Shown here one piece after another: positions 1 through 6,510 of a DNA stretch of 22,716 nt (the first letter of the stretch is position 1; every line of letters begins with the position of its first letter). The stretch is from a virus. The notes under the pieces are model-generated. The model was not told where the DNA came from. It made no database searches and saw only the letters and a program-made list of their open reading frames with translations. Position numbers and translations under genes: made by a program. Location of the stretch: positions 1-22,716 of IMG/VR virus record IMGVR_UViG_3300046657_000038; one strand, written 5' to 3'.

Positions 1-190
1 AGCCGTAGAGGCGAAGAGCGCGCATCCTAGCCGCCTTCCTCATCTTCCTCCACTCGTAGTCCCGCCACAGGGTCGCGAGCTTTATCAGCGGCGGCGGGTC
101 GAACGGCGCGTAGCCGTTCCCGTTGTCCTCGCCGTTCCCGTCGAACTCGTCGCGCTCGACGGGAGGCGTCTCTCTCGATTGTTTCGTCAT
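1..190 (-). CDS. Unknown phage protein, N-terminal 63 residues (runs off the window)
   Basis: The frame starts at the ATG at 190-188 and stays open to the window edge, so the C-terminus is missing. An in-frame TGA lies five codons upstream, which makes this ATG the natural start; the only Shine-Dalgarno-like string is a weak AAAGAA. The visible part has an acidic, Asn/Gly-rich N-terminus (EFDGNGEDNGNGY, about residues 15-27), a proline run (FDPPPL), then a basic amphipathic stretch rich in Arg and Lys (about 40-63). It follows the DUF3597 gene by 30 bases in the same direction and uses the same C/G-ending codons, which supports it as a real late gene. I recognise no family; a DNA- or RNA-binding role is only a guess from the basic segment. 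Confidence 0.6.
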   Translation of the reverse strand, partial: MTKQSRETPPVERDEFDGNGEDNGNGYAPFDPPPLIKLATLWRDYEWRKMRKAARMRALRLYG

Positions 191-220
191 GAAAATGTTC
201 TTTCACGGCGAGGGGTCTCT

Positions 221-577
221 TCAGTCGGCTCCGGGGAGAGCGAAGTTGTTCTCCCTCAGCTCCTTCATCACCGCGGCGTGAAGAGCCTTGTTCGACGCGG
301 CCGAGCCGTCGACCGGACCGTCGAAGCCGATCTCCCGCGCGAGCGCGCGGCGAGCCGGCATCCCGTCGTCGCGACCGAGGAGCTTGAGGAGGTCGACGAT
401 CGACTCCCTCCAGTCGTCGAGGCCCTGGCCGGGGCGCCGAGCGACCTCGTCGGCGAGCGCCGCGTCGACCTCGTCCTGGGTCCAGCCTCGCTCGCGCTGA
501 TCCTCGTTCCGGTCCTTGTGAAAGAGGTCGCAGAGCTTCCGGATCGCCGCGACGATCCCGTGAAGAATTATTCCCAT
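221..577 (-). CDS. DUF3597-family protein
   Basis: 118 residues. The C-terminal two thirds carry the DUF3597 pattern: a W-R-x-S-I-V-D-L-L-K-L-L-G segment (about residues 56-68), an A-R-R-A-L-A-R-E-I-G-F segment (about 75-85) and a closing K-A-L-H-A-A-V-M-K-E-L block (about 97-107). DUF3597 is a small helical domain of unknown biochemical function found in proteobacteria and their phages. The first 25 residues are amphipathic (MGIILHGIVAAIRKL) and could touch a membrane. AGGAG six to seven bases before the ATG supports the start. It follows the holin-like gene by 30 bases, at the end of the lysis block, but a role in lysis is not shown. Confidence 0.82.
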   Translation of the reverse strand: MGIILHGIVAAIRKLCDLFHKDRNEDQRERGWTQDEVDAALADEVARRPGQGLDDWRESIVDLLKLLGRDDGMPARRALAREIGFDGPVDGSAASNKALHAAVMKELRENNFALPGAD

Positions 578-607
578 CTTCGTCTCCTCTGGAGTTGAAC
601 CTTGAAA

Positions 608-940
608 CTAGGCCGCGATCTTGGCCTCGACCTTAGCGACGGTCGCCTCCTCAAGCTTCCGGACCTCCTGCTTGTCGGAGGCGGACGCCTGAGGCGGCGT
701 CTGCATGACCAGCTTGGTATTCCCGGGGAGCTGACCGGCCGCGTCGTTGAGGAGGTTCTGGGGACGGTTCGTCCACCACGCACGGGCATTGCCGACGAGG
801 AGGATGATTCCTCCGGTGAGGTACGCGGCCATCTCCGCGTCGTACCACCCGGTCTTCGCGCCGACGGTGGTCACGAGCGGGACGAGGACGGCGTAGGCCG
901 TCCGCTCCGTCATCCCGATGCCCTGAACTGAGTTGATCAT
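608..940 (-). CDS. Holin-like protein from an in-frame internal start
   Basis: 110 residues starting at the ATG at 940, inside and in frame with the DUF1353 ORF. Two hydrophobic segments (about residues 13-29 and 37-53) are followed by A-W-W-T-N-R-P and a motif with LPG, then a charged, Lys/Glu-rich C-terminus (88-108). Two spans, small size, charged tail and position just after the muralytic gene fit a phage holin; the TNRP...LPG layout resembles proteobacterial phage holins I know, but I could not run a search. GAGGAGG sits six bases before the ATG, one of the best ribosome sites in the window. Expected role: pores in the inner membrane that release endolysin at the end of infection. Confidence 0.65.
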   Translation of the reverse strand: MINSVQGIGMTERTAYAVLVPLVTTVGAKTGWYDAEMAAYLTGGIILLVGNARAWWTNRPQNLLNDAAGQLPGNTKLVMQTPPQASASDKQEVRKLEEATVAKVEAKIAA

Positions 941-1465
941 CTTAGTCCTCCTCGCCCCGAGCGCGGCCCGGAGCTTCTCGTTGTAGGTGACCATCGTCGT
1001 CTCGACACCGCAGATAGTCCCGATTCGGACCCCGGCGTAAAGCGCGGTGCGCGCTAGCCACCCGACTCCGCTAGCGAACATCGCCTCGCGGAAGACGCGG
1101 TCCGCGTCGGTCCGCGTCGGCGCCTCGTCGTGAGGGCGACCCATCGCGACGAGGCAGCAGAGGTAGTCGTGGACCACTCCGGCGCGGCTCCAGCTCCCCC
1201 ACACCGGGAGGACGGCCCACAGGAAGCGCGGGACCGACGGGCCGTCCGTGACGAACTCCGCCGGGACGACGACGAGGCGCTCGGGGAGCGAAGGGAACTG
1301 ACCGAACCCGGACGCCTCAAGCTCCGCGCGAGCGCGCCGTCGCTCCGCGTTGACTTCGGGCGCGACGTCGTAGACGAGCGGCTCGTCGATCCTCCAGAGG
1401 CGCCACGCGCCCGGCTCGGCGGAGAGCTGAGCGACGCGAAGCTCGCTCGCGAACGTCGCCGTCAT
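608..1465 (-). CDS. DUF1353 domain fused in frame to a holin-like domain
   Basis: 285 residues as one uninterrupted frame. Residues 1-175 are a DUF1353 protein: the hallmark F-V-T-D-G-P-S-V-P-R (71-80), V-V-H-D-Y-L (97-102) and a T-D-A-D-R-V-F helix (119-125) are all present. DUF1353 is common in phages, often near lysis or tail genes, and has no settled function. Residues 176-285 look like a separate small membrane protein with two hydrophobic segments and a charged C-terminus (see the nested entry). No stop codon separates the halves. The ATG at 1465 overlaps the TGA of the preceding gene (ATGA) and is preceded by AAGGGGA. Either the full fusion is made, or only part of it with the C-terminal part initiated separately. 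Confidence 0.75.
   Translation of the reverse strand: MTATFASELRVAQLSAEPGAWRLWRIDEPLVYDVAPEVNAERRRARAELEASGFGQFPSLPERLVVVPAEFVTDGPSVPRFLWAVLPVWGSWSRAGVVHDYLCCLVAMGRPHDEAPTRTDADRVFREAMFASGVGWLARTALYAGVRIGTICGVETTMVTYNEKLRAALGARRTKMINSVQGIGMTERTAYAVLVPLVTTVGAKTGWYDAEMAAYLTGGIILLVGNARAWWTNRPQNLLNDAAGQLPGNTKLVMQTPPQASASDKQEVRKLEEATVAKVEAKIAA
938..953 (-). promoter_or_regulatory. Internal ribosome binding site and start of the holin-like product
   Basis: On the minus strand GAGGAGGA is followed by CTAAG and ATG, near ideal for initiation. The same bases encode Arg-Arg-Thr-Lys in the upstream DUF1353 frame, so the site lies inside a coding frame with no stop between. This site decides that the C-terminal 110 residues can be made as a separate protein. 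Confidence 0.6.
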
Positions 1466-2091
1466 CTTCCCCTTCGGAGCCACGCGAGGACCTCTGGCCT
1501 CATCGACCCCGGACACGTGTTGAGGACGCACGCCTTGCCGTGGGCCATCTGCCTCGGGGTCGGGTTGTAGTACGCGCGGTCGGCCATGAGCTGAGCGATC
1601 GTCTTTCCGGCCATGTTCCCGCAGATCAGCGGGCACGGGTAGAGGGTCGAGCCGTCGTTCACGGCCGGGGCCGCCGTCCTCGTCCGGGACTCGATCTTCG
1701 CCGCCGGGCGGGGAGCCTTCGGCCGTGCCTTCGAGGGGGTCGCCGCCTTCGGGACGGAGACCGGAGCGACCTTCGGCGCCGGAGGGGTTGGCGCCGAAGC
1801 TACGGGAGGCGCCGGCTCGACGCGGGCCGCGGGCAGGGCCTCCGTAGGGGCCGGGGCGGGAGGCCTCTCCGCGGGCTCCGTAGGGGCCGGCCAGACGAGG
1901 TCCGGGGGAGGGGTCCAGAGGTTCTCCGGGATCGGTATCGGTATCAGGGCCGGCCGCTCCGGGAGGAGCGGGACCGGCGCGGGCCGGCCGCGGTCGCGGA
2001 ACTTCCCGACCTCCCGCGTCAGGGTCGTCTCGCCGACCGCGGGGAGGGCCGCGGTCACGAGGATGGCGAGGGCGAGGAGAATCCGGATCAA
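1462..2091 (-). CDS. Secreted Pro/Ala/Lys-rich protein with C-terminal cysteine motif
   Basis: 209 residues. I chose a TTG start at 2091 because it overlaps the stop of the preceding gene (TTGA), has GGAG seven to eight bases upstream, and places a clear signal peptide first: RILLALAILVTAALPAVG (about residues 3-20). Residues 37-132 are a low-complexity rod rich in Pro, Ala and later Lys/Arg, like the periplasm-spanning segment of TonB-type proteins. The C-terminal domain (148-209) has four cysteines in the pattern C153-x3-C157 and C188-x4-C193, probably disulfide-bonded once exported. It sits between the muralytic gene and the DUF1353-holin gene. A periplasm-spanning or spanin-like role is plausible from architecture and context, but the family is not recognised. 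Confidence 0.7.
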   Translation of the reverse strand: MIRILLALAILVTAALPAVGETTLTREVGKFRDRGRPAPVPLLPERPALIPIPIPENLWTPPPDLVWPAPTEPAERPPAPAPTEALPAARVEPAPPVASAPTPPAPKVAPVSVPKAATPSKARPKAPRPAAKIESRTRTAAPAVNDGSTLYPCPLICGNMAGKTIAQLMADRAYYNPTPRQMAHGKACVLNTCPGSMRPEVLAWLRRGR

Positions 2092-2627
2092 GTCGTCTTC
2101 TCCGGGGCCGGATCGCGAGGAAAGATTTTTCCGATAGCGCGCAGCGCGCCCATCCCGAGCGTCGCGGCGGTCTTGACCGTCGGGGACGCCCCGCCGATGA
2201 GCGAGAGGATCGGGAGCCCGAACGTCGTGACGAGGCTCGTGATCGTCGGAGCGGCGGAGAACGCGTCGCCCTGAACCCCGGCCTGGGTCGCGGCGATCGA
2301 CCCGAGGAAGGTCGAGATCGCCGAGGCGCCGTTGATCATCCACGACGGGGTGTCGGCGAGCGGCCCCTTCTTCGCGGGAGCCGTCGTCGTCGGAGCCGAC
2401 GTCCCGACCGTGTCGGCGAGCGGCGGAGCCGTCGTCCCCGGGAGGAGGACGCGCGGAGGAACCTTCCCGCCGAGCGCGACGACGATCGAATCCATCATCT
2501 GCTGACGGACGTCTCCCATCGACGCGCGGACCTTCGCGACCTCCTGCTCCAGGATGGGGCGAAGACGATTGAGTATTCCCTCGACGATCGGGTCGGTCCC
2601 CGTCGTCTGAGTCGGTTGGTCTGGCAT
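2088..2627 (-). CDS. Possible separate membrane-associated protein from an in-frame internal start
   Basis: 179 residues beginning at the ATG at 2627, in frame with the last part of the muralytic ORF. AGAGGAGGA lies directly upstream with a short CCT spacer. The N-terminal 50 residues form a predicted amphipathic helix (IVEGILNRLRPILEQEV and onward), followed by a Pro/Thr linker (about 57-90) and two moderately hydrophobic segments (about 101-118 and 129-147), then a basic C-terminus. The preceding residues of the large ORF look like a linker ending an enzyme domain, so this could be a cistron whose upstream neighbour has lost its stop. A holin-like or antiholin-like role is a guess from context; the hydrophobic segments are weak. 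Confidence 0.5.
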   Translation of the reverse strand: MPDQPTQTTGTDPIVEGILNRLRPILEQEVAKVRASMGDVRQQMMDSIVVALGGKVPPRVLLPGTTAPPLADTVGTSAPTTTAPAKKGPLADTPSWMINGASAISTFLGSIAATQAGVQGDAFSAAPTITSLVTTFGLPILSLIGGASPTVKTAATLGMGALRAIGKIFPRDPAPEKTT

Positions 2628-4892
2628 AGGTCCTCCTCTGGACGGCGGAATGAAGACGTCGGGCTCGGTCGGCGGCTTGCGTCCGGCGGTGACGGAGGCC
2701 TCGACAAGCATCTCGATCGAGCGCAGGAGCGAGTCTGCGTCCGGTGAGACCTCGACGTCCTTCCTCCGGATCGGTCCCCAGTGCCCGTTCGGCCCGCCCA
2801 TGAAGCGGAGCCCGACGGCGGCGACCTCGACGGCGAAGGCCGGCTTGCGCTTCGCGAGCCTCTGGAAGTCCGCCCCCGTCCCGGAGCCGACGGTCTCCTC
2901 CGGCTCGGAGGGGACGCCCTCGCGGAAGACGGCGACGAACCCGTCGAACGCACTCGCCGAGTAGGTTCGCAGGAGCTTCGGTATCTCGGGCGAGGCACCG
3001 TGCGAGTCCCAGCTCTGTTGAAAGAGCCCGGCCTCGGCCGTATCGGCGGTCTGCTCGCTCATCGGGACGGACTGGTCTCGTCCCTCGTTGTACTGGCCGC
3101 TGCTCTCCATCATCCCGAGGCCGAACATGATCGTGAACAGAGAGCGGAGCGACGCGATCCCGGACGGAGGTCTCCCGATCTCCGGGGCGTACCACGTGAG
3201 GACGTCCTCCTGGCGACCGGACGGAGCGGCGGCCATCGTCGTCGCGGCGGAGCCGGCCGCGGCTAGTTCAAGGTAGCACTTCGCGTACGCCTCGCACATC
3301 CCCTTCGTGTACCCAAGCGGGGCGCGACCGCGGTCGGCCCAGTCGTGAGACGCGAGCGGGGACGACCCGGCGAGAGCGGCGATCCTCGCCACGAGTTCGG
3401 GAGAGAGCATGACCCCGAGGACGGCGCCGCTACTCGGGACCGCCGGCTTGTCAGACGCGAGGGCCGGCCACGTCTCCTCGCCGATCTCGCCGTCGACGCC
3501 GAGGCCGCGCGAGGCCTGGAACATCATCGTGGCGTTGTGGGTCTCGTTGTCGAAGGTCCCGCTCTGCCGAATCCCGAGGAGGCGCTGAGCCTCCGAGACG
3601 AACGGGCCGAAGTCGCTCAGCCTGATCAGGGGCCTCAGCTCCGGCGGGACCTTCGAGACGTCGATCGGGATCGCGACCGCGTCGATCGTCGGCGGCCGGC
3701 GAACGGAGCGGACGCCGTCGATCGAGAACTGACTGATCTTGACGCCGTCTGACTGGTTCCCGCCGATGCAGAAGAGGACGTCGCCCTCGCGGTGGTCGAG
3801 GAAGGTTATGTGATGAGGGTCGTGGAGGACGACGACGTCGCCCGGACGAGCCTGGTCTATCGGGACGAGTTCAGCGCCCCACGGCGTGTCCTCGAACGCG
3901 TCGACGTACATCCAGCGGAGGACGTCTCGCGCGCCGAACGGGGGCCGCGTCCCGTAGCACTTGAAGAGGACCCACGCGATGAATATCCCGCACCACGACG
4001 TCGCCGCGGTCGCCTCCCTCGCGTACTCCATCATCTCGGGGAAGGCGGCCCCGATCTCCGCGGCGAGGACGGGGACCTTCGGCCCGTCGACGATCCTCCC
4101 CTGAAGCGACTTGGCGAAGACGAGGTGCTTGGGCTCGGCCATGACTTTAGGCTCCGTTTGTTTCGACGCGGTCGTCGGCAGCTTGACGTCGACGACGTTC
4201 TTGCCGCCGTACTCATCGTCGGAGAAGTCGTGGGTCACGGAGATGTTCTTCTGGACAGTGATGTCAGAAGCGATCCCCCTCGCCCATGAGTCGTCCTTCC
4301 CGAACGAGACGAAGAAGACCGGGAAGTCGTCGTCCTTATCAGCCTCGCGCCTGAGCGTCGCCATACTCGTCAAGCTACCGGCACCCTCCTCGGCGATGAT
4401 CCCCTCGCAGCGTCGGACGAGATCAGTCGGGTCCTTGCCCTGTTCGATCAGCGTCCCCGGGTTCTTCGCGAGGACCGCGAGGCCGAAGCGAAACGCGACA
4501 GAGATCGCGTCGGCGACGTCGGCGACGCCGTACGCGTCCCAGTTGTCCAGCTCGACAAAGAGGAAGCCGCGAGCGCGACGCCGCCTGAACTGGTCCTCCA
4601 GGTTCTTTTTCCACCCGGCCCCGGCCGGGTTGATCCTCCCCTCCTTGTAGTCGCGGGAGGTCTCCGTCGGCGGGAGGTAGGGGCCGTAGTCACCGGTCCC
4701 GCCGTCCTCGTCGAACTTGTAGCTCTCGCTCTGGTCGAGGAGGTTGCAGTATCCGACGCCGATCCCGTGGATCGGAGGAAGGTCACAGTCCCACGGAACG
4801 ACCGTGACGACGTCGTCGGCCCCGAGGAGGACCTCGTCTCCCTCGCTCGCTCCGAGCGCGTACCTGATACGCTTACCACTCAACTCACTCAT
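2088..4892 (-). CDS. Multi-domain peptidoglycan-degrading (endolysin-like) protein
   Basis: 934 residues. Domains in order: residues 30-240, a barrel-like domain with FLFVELDNWDAYG (110-122) that recalls glycoside-hydrolase-like (GH114-type) folds; 265-400, a CHAP/NlpC-like amidase (TIGR02594-like) with W300-C301-G, H360/H361 and a GGNQSDGV segment (377-384); 425-478, a type 1 peptidoglycan-binding domain; 495-735, a lysozyme-like domain with candidate catalytic E596 in GLGMMESSG and E620-AGLFQQSW; 756-934, a C-terminal extension with two hydrophobic segments. There is no signal peptide, so release would depend on a holin. The ATG at 4892 has AGAGG about seven bases upstream. It is far longer than a usual endolysin and might instead be a virion-associated lysin. 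The C-terminal part has its own ribosome site. Confidence 0.8.
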   Translation of the reverse strand: MSELSGKRIRYALGASEGDEVLLGADDVVTVVPWDCDLPPIHGIGVGYCNLLDQSESYKFDEDGGTGDYGPYLPPTETSRDYKEGRINPAGAGWKKNLEDQFRRRRARGFLFVELDNWDAYGVADVADAISVAFRFGLAVLAKNPGTLIEQGKDPTDLVRRCEGIIAEEGAGSLTSMATLRREADKDDDFPVFFVSFGKDDSWARGIASDITVQKNISVTHDFSDDEYGGKNVVDVKLPTTASKQTEPKVMAEPKHLVFAKSLQGRIVDGPKVPVLAAEIGAAFPEMMEYAREATAATSWCGIFIAWVLFKCYGTRPPFGARDVLRWMYVDAFEDTPWGAELVPIDQARPGDVVVLHDPHHITFLDHREGDVLFCIGGNQSDGVKISQFSIDGVRSVRRPPTIDAVAIPIDVSKVPPELRPLIRLSDFGPFVSEAQRLLGIRQSGTFDNETHNATMMFQASRGLGVDGEIGEETWPALASDKPAVPSSGAVLGVMLSPELVARIAALAGSSPLASHDWADRGRAPLGYTKGMCEAYAKCYLELAAAGSAATTMAAAPSGRQEDVLTWYAPEIGRPPSGIASLRSLFTIMFGLGMMESSGQYNEGRDQSVPMSEQTADTAEAGLFQQSWDSHGASPEIPKLLRTYSASAFDGFVAVFREGVPSEPEETVGSGTGADFQRLAKRKPAFAVEVAAVGLRFMGGPNGHWGPIRRKDVEVSPDADSLLRSIEMLVEASVTAGRKPPTEPDVFIPPSRGGPMPDQPTQTTGTDPIVEGILNRLRPILEQEVAKVRASMGDVRQQMMDSIVVALGGKVPPRVLLPGTTAPPLADTVGTSAPTTTAPAKKGPLADTPSWMINGASAISTFLGSIAATQAGVQGDAFSAAPTITSLVTTFGLPILSLIGGASPTVKTAATLGMGALRAIGKIFPRDPAPEKTT
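2625..2639 (-). promoter_or_regulatory. Internal ribosome binding site inside the muralytic ORF
   Basis: On the minus strand AGAGGAGGA-CCT-ATG. The same bases read Arg-Gly-Gly-Pro-Met in the large ORF (residues 752-756). It matches the Shine-Dalgarno strings used by other genes here, though the four-base gap from GGAGG to the ATG is slightly short. It marks where the C-terminal 179-residue product would start. Confidence 0.5.
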
Positions 4893-4907
4893 GACCTAGC
4901 CTCTAAC

Positions 4908-4925
4908 CCGATTCTACTTCAACCG
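4908..4925 (-). repeat. Hairpin/dyad motif, copy 1, between divergent genes
   Basis: On the minus strand CGGTT-GAAGTAG-AATCG can fold into a five-pair stem (one G-U) with a seven-base loop, followed by GGTTA. A second copy lies at 19509-19527 with loop GAACTAG. Here it falls in the 47-base gap between the divergent starts of the muralytic gene (4892, minus) and the small plus-strand gene (4940). It could be an operator, a phage promoter element or an RNA structure in the leader. No sigma70-type -35/-10 pair is evident around it. Confidence 0.5.
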
Positions 4926-4939
4926 TGAAAGGACCAGCC

Positions 4940-5155
4940 ATGGAACCCGCCGTCGTCGCCTTCAAGATCGCCCTCGTCGTCGTCCTCTCCGGCCCGGACA
5001 AGGACACGATCATCTATCCGTTCGGAGACTGGAAGGCTTGCAAGGCGAAGGAGGAGCAGGTCCTCGCCGTCGCTCGCCGGACCGGGGACGAGGAACTCGT
5101 CGTCGGCTGCCGGCGCGACGTTCGCCTGAGCTTCTCTACGTCGCATACTCGGTGA
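4940..5155 (+). CDS. Small plus-strand protein with hydrophobic N-terminus and two cysteines
   Basis: 71 residues, the only plus-strand gene I accept. The ATG at 4940 follows AAAGGA with a six-base spacer. Codons are dominated by GTC, GCC, AAG, ATC and GAC, the same preferences as the minus-strand genes, which argues that this strand is coding. The N-terminus is hydrophobic (VVAFKIALVVVLS, residues 5-17) and may act as a short signal sequence; C34 (DWKAC) and C57 (LVVGCRRD) could pair in the periplasm. It is divergent from the muralytic gene and its 3' end overlaps the end of the adhesin gene by 20 bases. I do not recognise a family. Independent transcription suggests a moron-like accessory gene. 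Confidence 0.65.
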   Translation: MEPAVVAFKIALVVVLSGPDKDTIIYPFGDWKACKAKEEQVLAVARRTGDEELVVGCRRDVRLSFSTSHTR

Positions 5156-6509
5156 GGGTGAACCAGCTCTCCGGAAACGCGGTGAGGAATACGGCCCCGG
5201 CGCTGGGGCGGCTTAGGAAGATGGTGGCGGCCCCGACGTCGGGGCTGAGCCTGAGCGTGAAGTCGTAGCCGTTCGGGTTAGGCGGTGTTCCCGAGCGCCG
5301 CCGGTGCTTCATCATCAGCGGCGTCATCTGGGCATTACCCAGGACCATGGCGGCGGTCAGCGCGTTGGCGTCGCTGTCCTTGAACAGCGCGGCTATCGCG
5401 TTGCCGGACGACGTAGCCACGTGCAGGTGGGCCTCGATCTGAAGGAAGTTGCAGGGCGACGTTGGCTTGATGGTCGAGAAGTACGCCTGACTGCCCTCGT
5501 TGCTCTGAGGGATCGTGTTGTCGGCCGGGATGATCGTGCCGGGGGAGAACGAGCCGGAGCTGACCGACTTGACGGCAACGCACTGAACGATCTCTCCGGG
5601 GAACTTCGTGGCCGGCCCCGCCAGCGCGATCACGTTCGGCCCCACGGTCCACGCTCCGGCGGAGCCCAGTCCGTTGTTCCAGTCCATGAACGCGACGAGC
5701 CTATAAGGCTTCTGCACCAGCGCAATCCCGGGCGTATGGAAGACGCCCGAGATGCCGGAGGGAGTAGTGTTAGCGACACCGCTCTCGGGCAGCACGAATA
5801 TCGTGTTGACGGTTCCCGCGACGTTGAGAGCCAGCACGGGCGCTCCGTCGTTGTCGAAGACCGCGAGCCAGACGCGGAAGGGATCGTTGCCGCCCTGAGC
5901 GAGCGCGCCGTTGGTGGTGATGGAGACGGGCGCCACGATCGTGAGGATGTGATAATCGCCCAGCAAGGGATTGGCGTTGCGAACCACAACGAAGATGGGA
6001 TCGGCTGGCGACGGGTCGGCACCGAGCGCGGTCTTAACGGCCACCGTTACGAAGTTCGCCGCGACGGAGACGACGACGGACCCGTTGATGAGGGTGTACC
6101 CGGCGCTCGGAAGGTTCGGTATGTTGTTGTGGGTCGCCTGAACTCCGGCGAGGGGATCGCCGGGGAACCACGGTCCGGCGACGGTCCGGCTCATATCGAC
6201 GGCCCGGACCCAGTAGAAGAACCCTCCTCCCTGGGGAGAGACAACGTGAGTGAAGCCGGACAGATTGCCGTCCCCGAAGTGAGCCGCCGTGGCTCGGTCG
6301 TTCGTCTTGGAGGCCCAGACTTCTACGGCATCGACGCCGAGCGCGTCGGCCAGGGTCCACGAGAGGACGACCTGGCCCTGGCCCGGGGTCGCCGTCAGGG
6401 ACGCGACGACCCCGAGTGGAGCCATAGACGCCGCGCTCCGGCGAAGCGTCGCGAGGAACCTCATCTGAGGGCCGAAATAGGGCCGAGCTATGAAGTGAAG
6501 AGCGTCCAC
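5136..6509 (-). CDS. Adhesin/tail fibre with FnIII domain and receptor-binding-type C-terminus
   Basis: 457 residues. Residues 31-128 form a fibronectin type III-like domain (LTATPGQGQVVLSW, then FFYWVRAVD), similar in style to those of the J protein. Residues 135-300 are a beta-rich domain (VVVRNANPLLGDYHILTIV). Residues 305-457 match a C-terminal tail-fibre head pattern: GTIIPADNTIPQSNEGSQ, LFKDSDANALTAA, and a closing FTLTEYA. Such domains usually make host contact; that role is inferred. A GTG start at 6509 follows AGAGGA by seven bases, one base after the previous stop. Codon choice is unlike the neighbours, with many CTG and GTG codons where other genes favour CTC and GTC, which suggests recent acquisition. 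Confidence 0.75.
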   Translation of the reverse strand: MDALHFIARPYFGPQMRFLATLRRSAASMAPLGVVASLTATPGQGQVVLSWTLADALGVDAVEVWASKTNDRATAAHFGDGNLSGFTHVVSPQGGGFFYWVRAVDMSRTVAGPWFPGDPLAGVQATHNNIPNLPSAGYTLINGSVVVSVAANFVTVAVKTALGADPSPADPIFVVVRNANPLLGDYHILTIVAPVSITTNGALAQGGNDPFRVWLAVFDNDGAPVLALNVAGTVNTIFVLPESGVANTTPSGISGVFHTPGIALVQKPYRLVAFMDWNNGLGSAGAWTVGPNVIALAGPATKFPGEIVQCVAVKSVSSGSFSPGTIIPADNTIPQSNEGSQAYFSTIKPTSPCNFLQIEAHLHVATSSGNAIAALFKDSDANALTAAMVLGNAQMTPLMMKHRRRSGTPPNPNGYDFTLRLSPDVGAATIFLSRPSAGAVFLTAFPESWFTLTEYAT

Positions 6510-6510
6510 G

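Noticed and set aside
2092-3195. An upstream extension of the Pro-rich secreted protein
   Set aside because: The extension is an Arg-rich shadow of the muralytic gene; the TTG at 2091 has a ribosome site, stop overlap and signal peptide.
4893-4939. A sigma70 promoter on the minus strand (TTGAAG as a -35)
   Set aside because: Seventeen bases downstream the sequence is CTAGGT, a poor -10, and the second copy of the motif lacks any -10.
4919-5146. A minus-strand open frame opposite the small plus-strand gene
   Set aside because: It has no ribosome site, a low-complexity Asp/Glu/Leu composition and no codon pattern like its neighbours; the plus-strand reading is better on all three.
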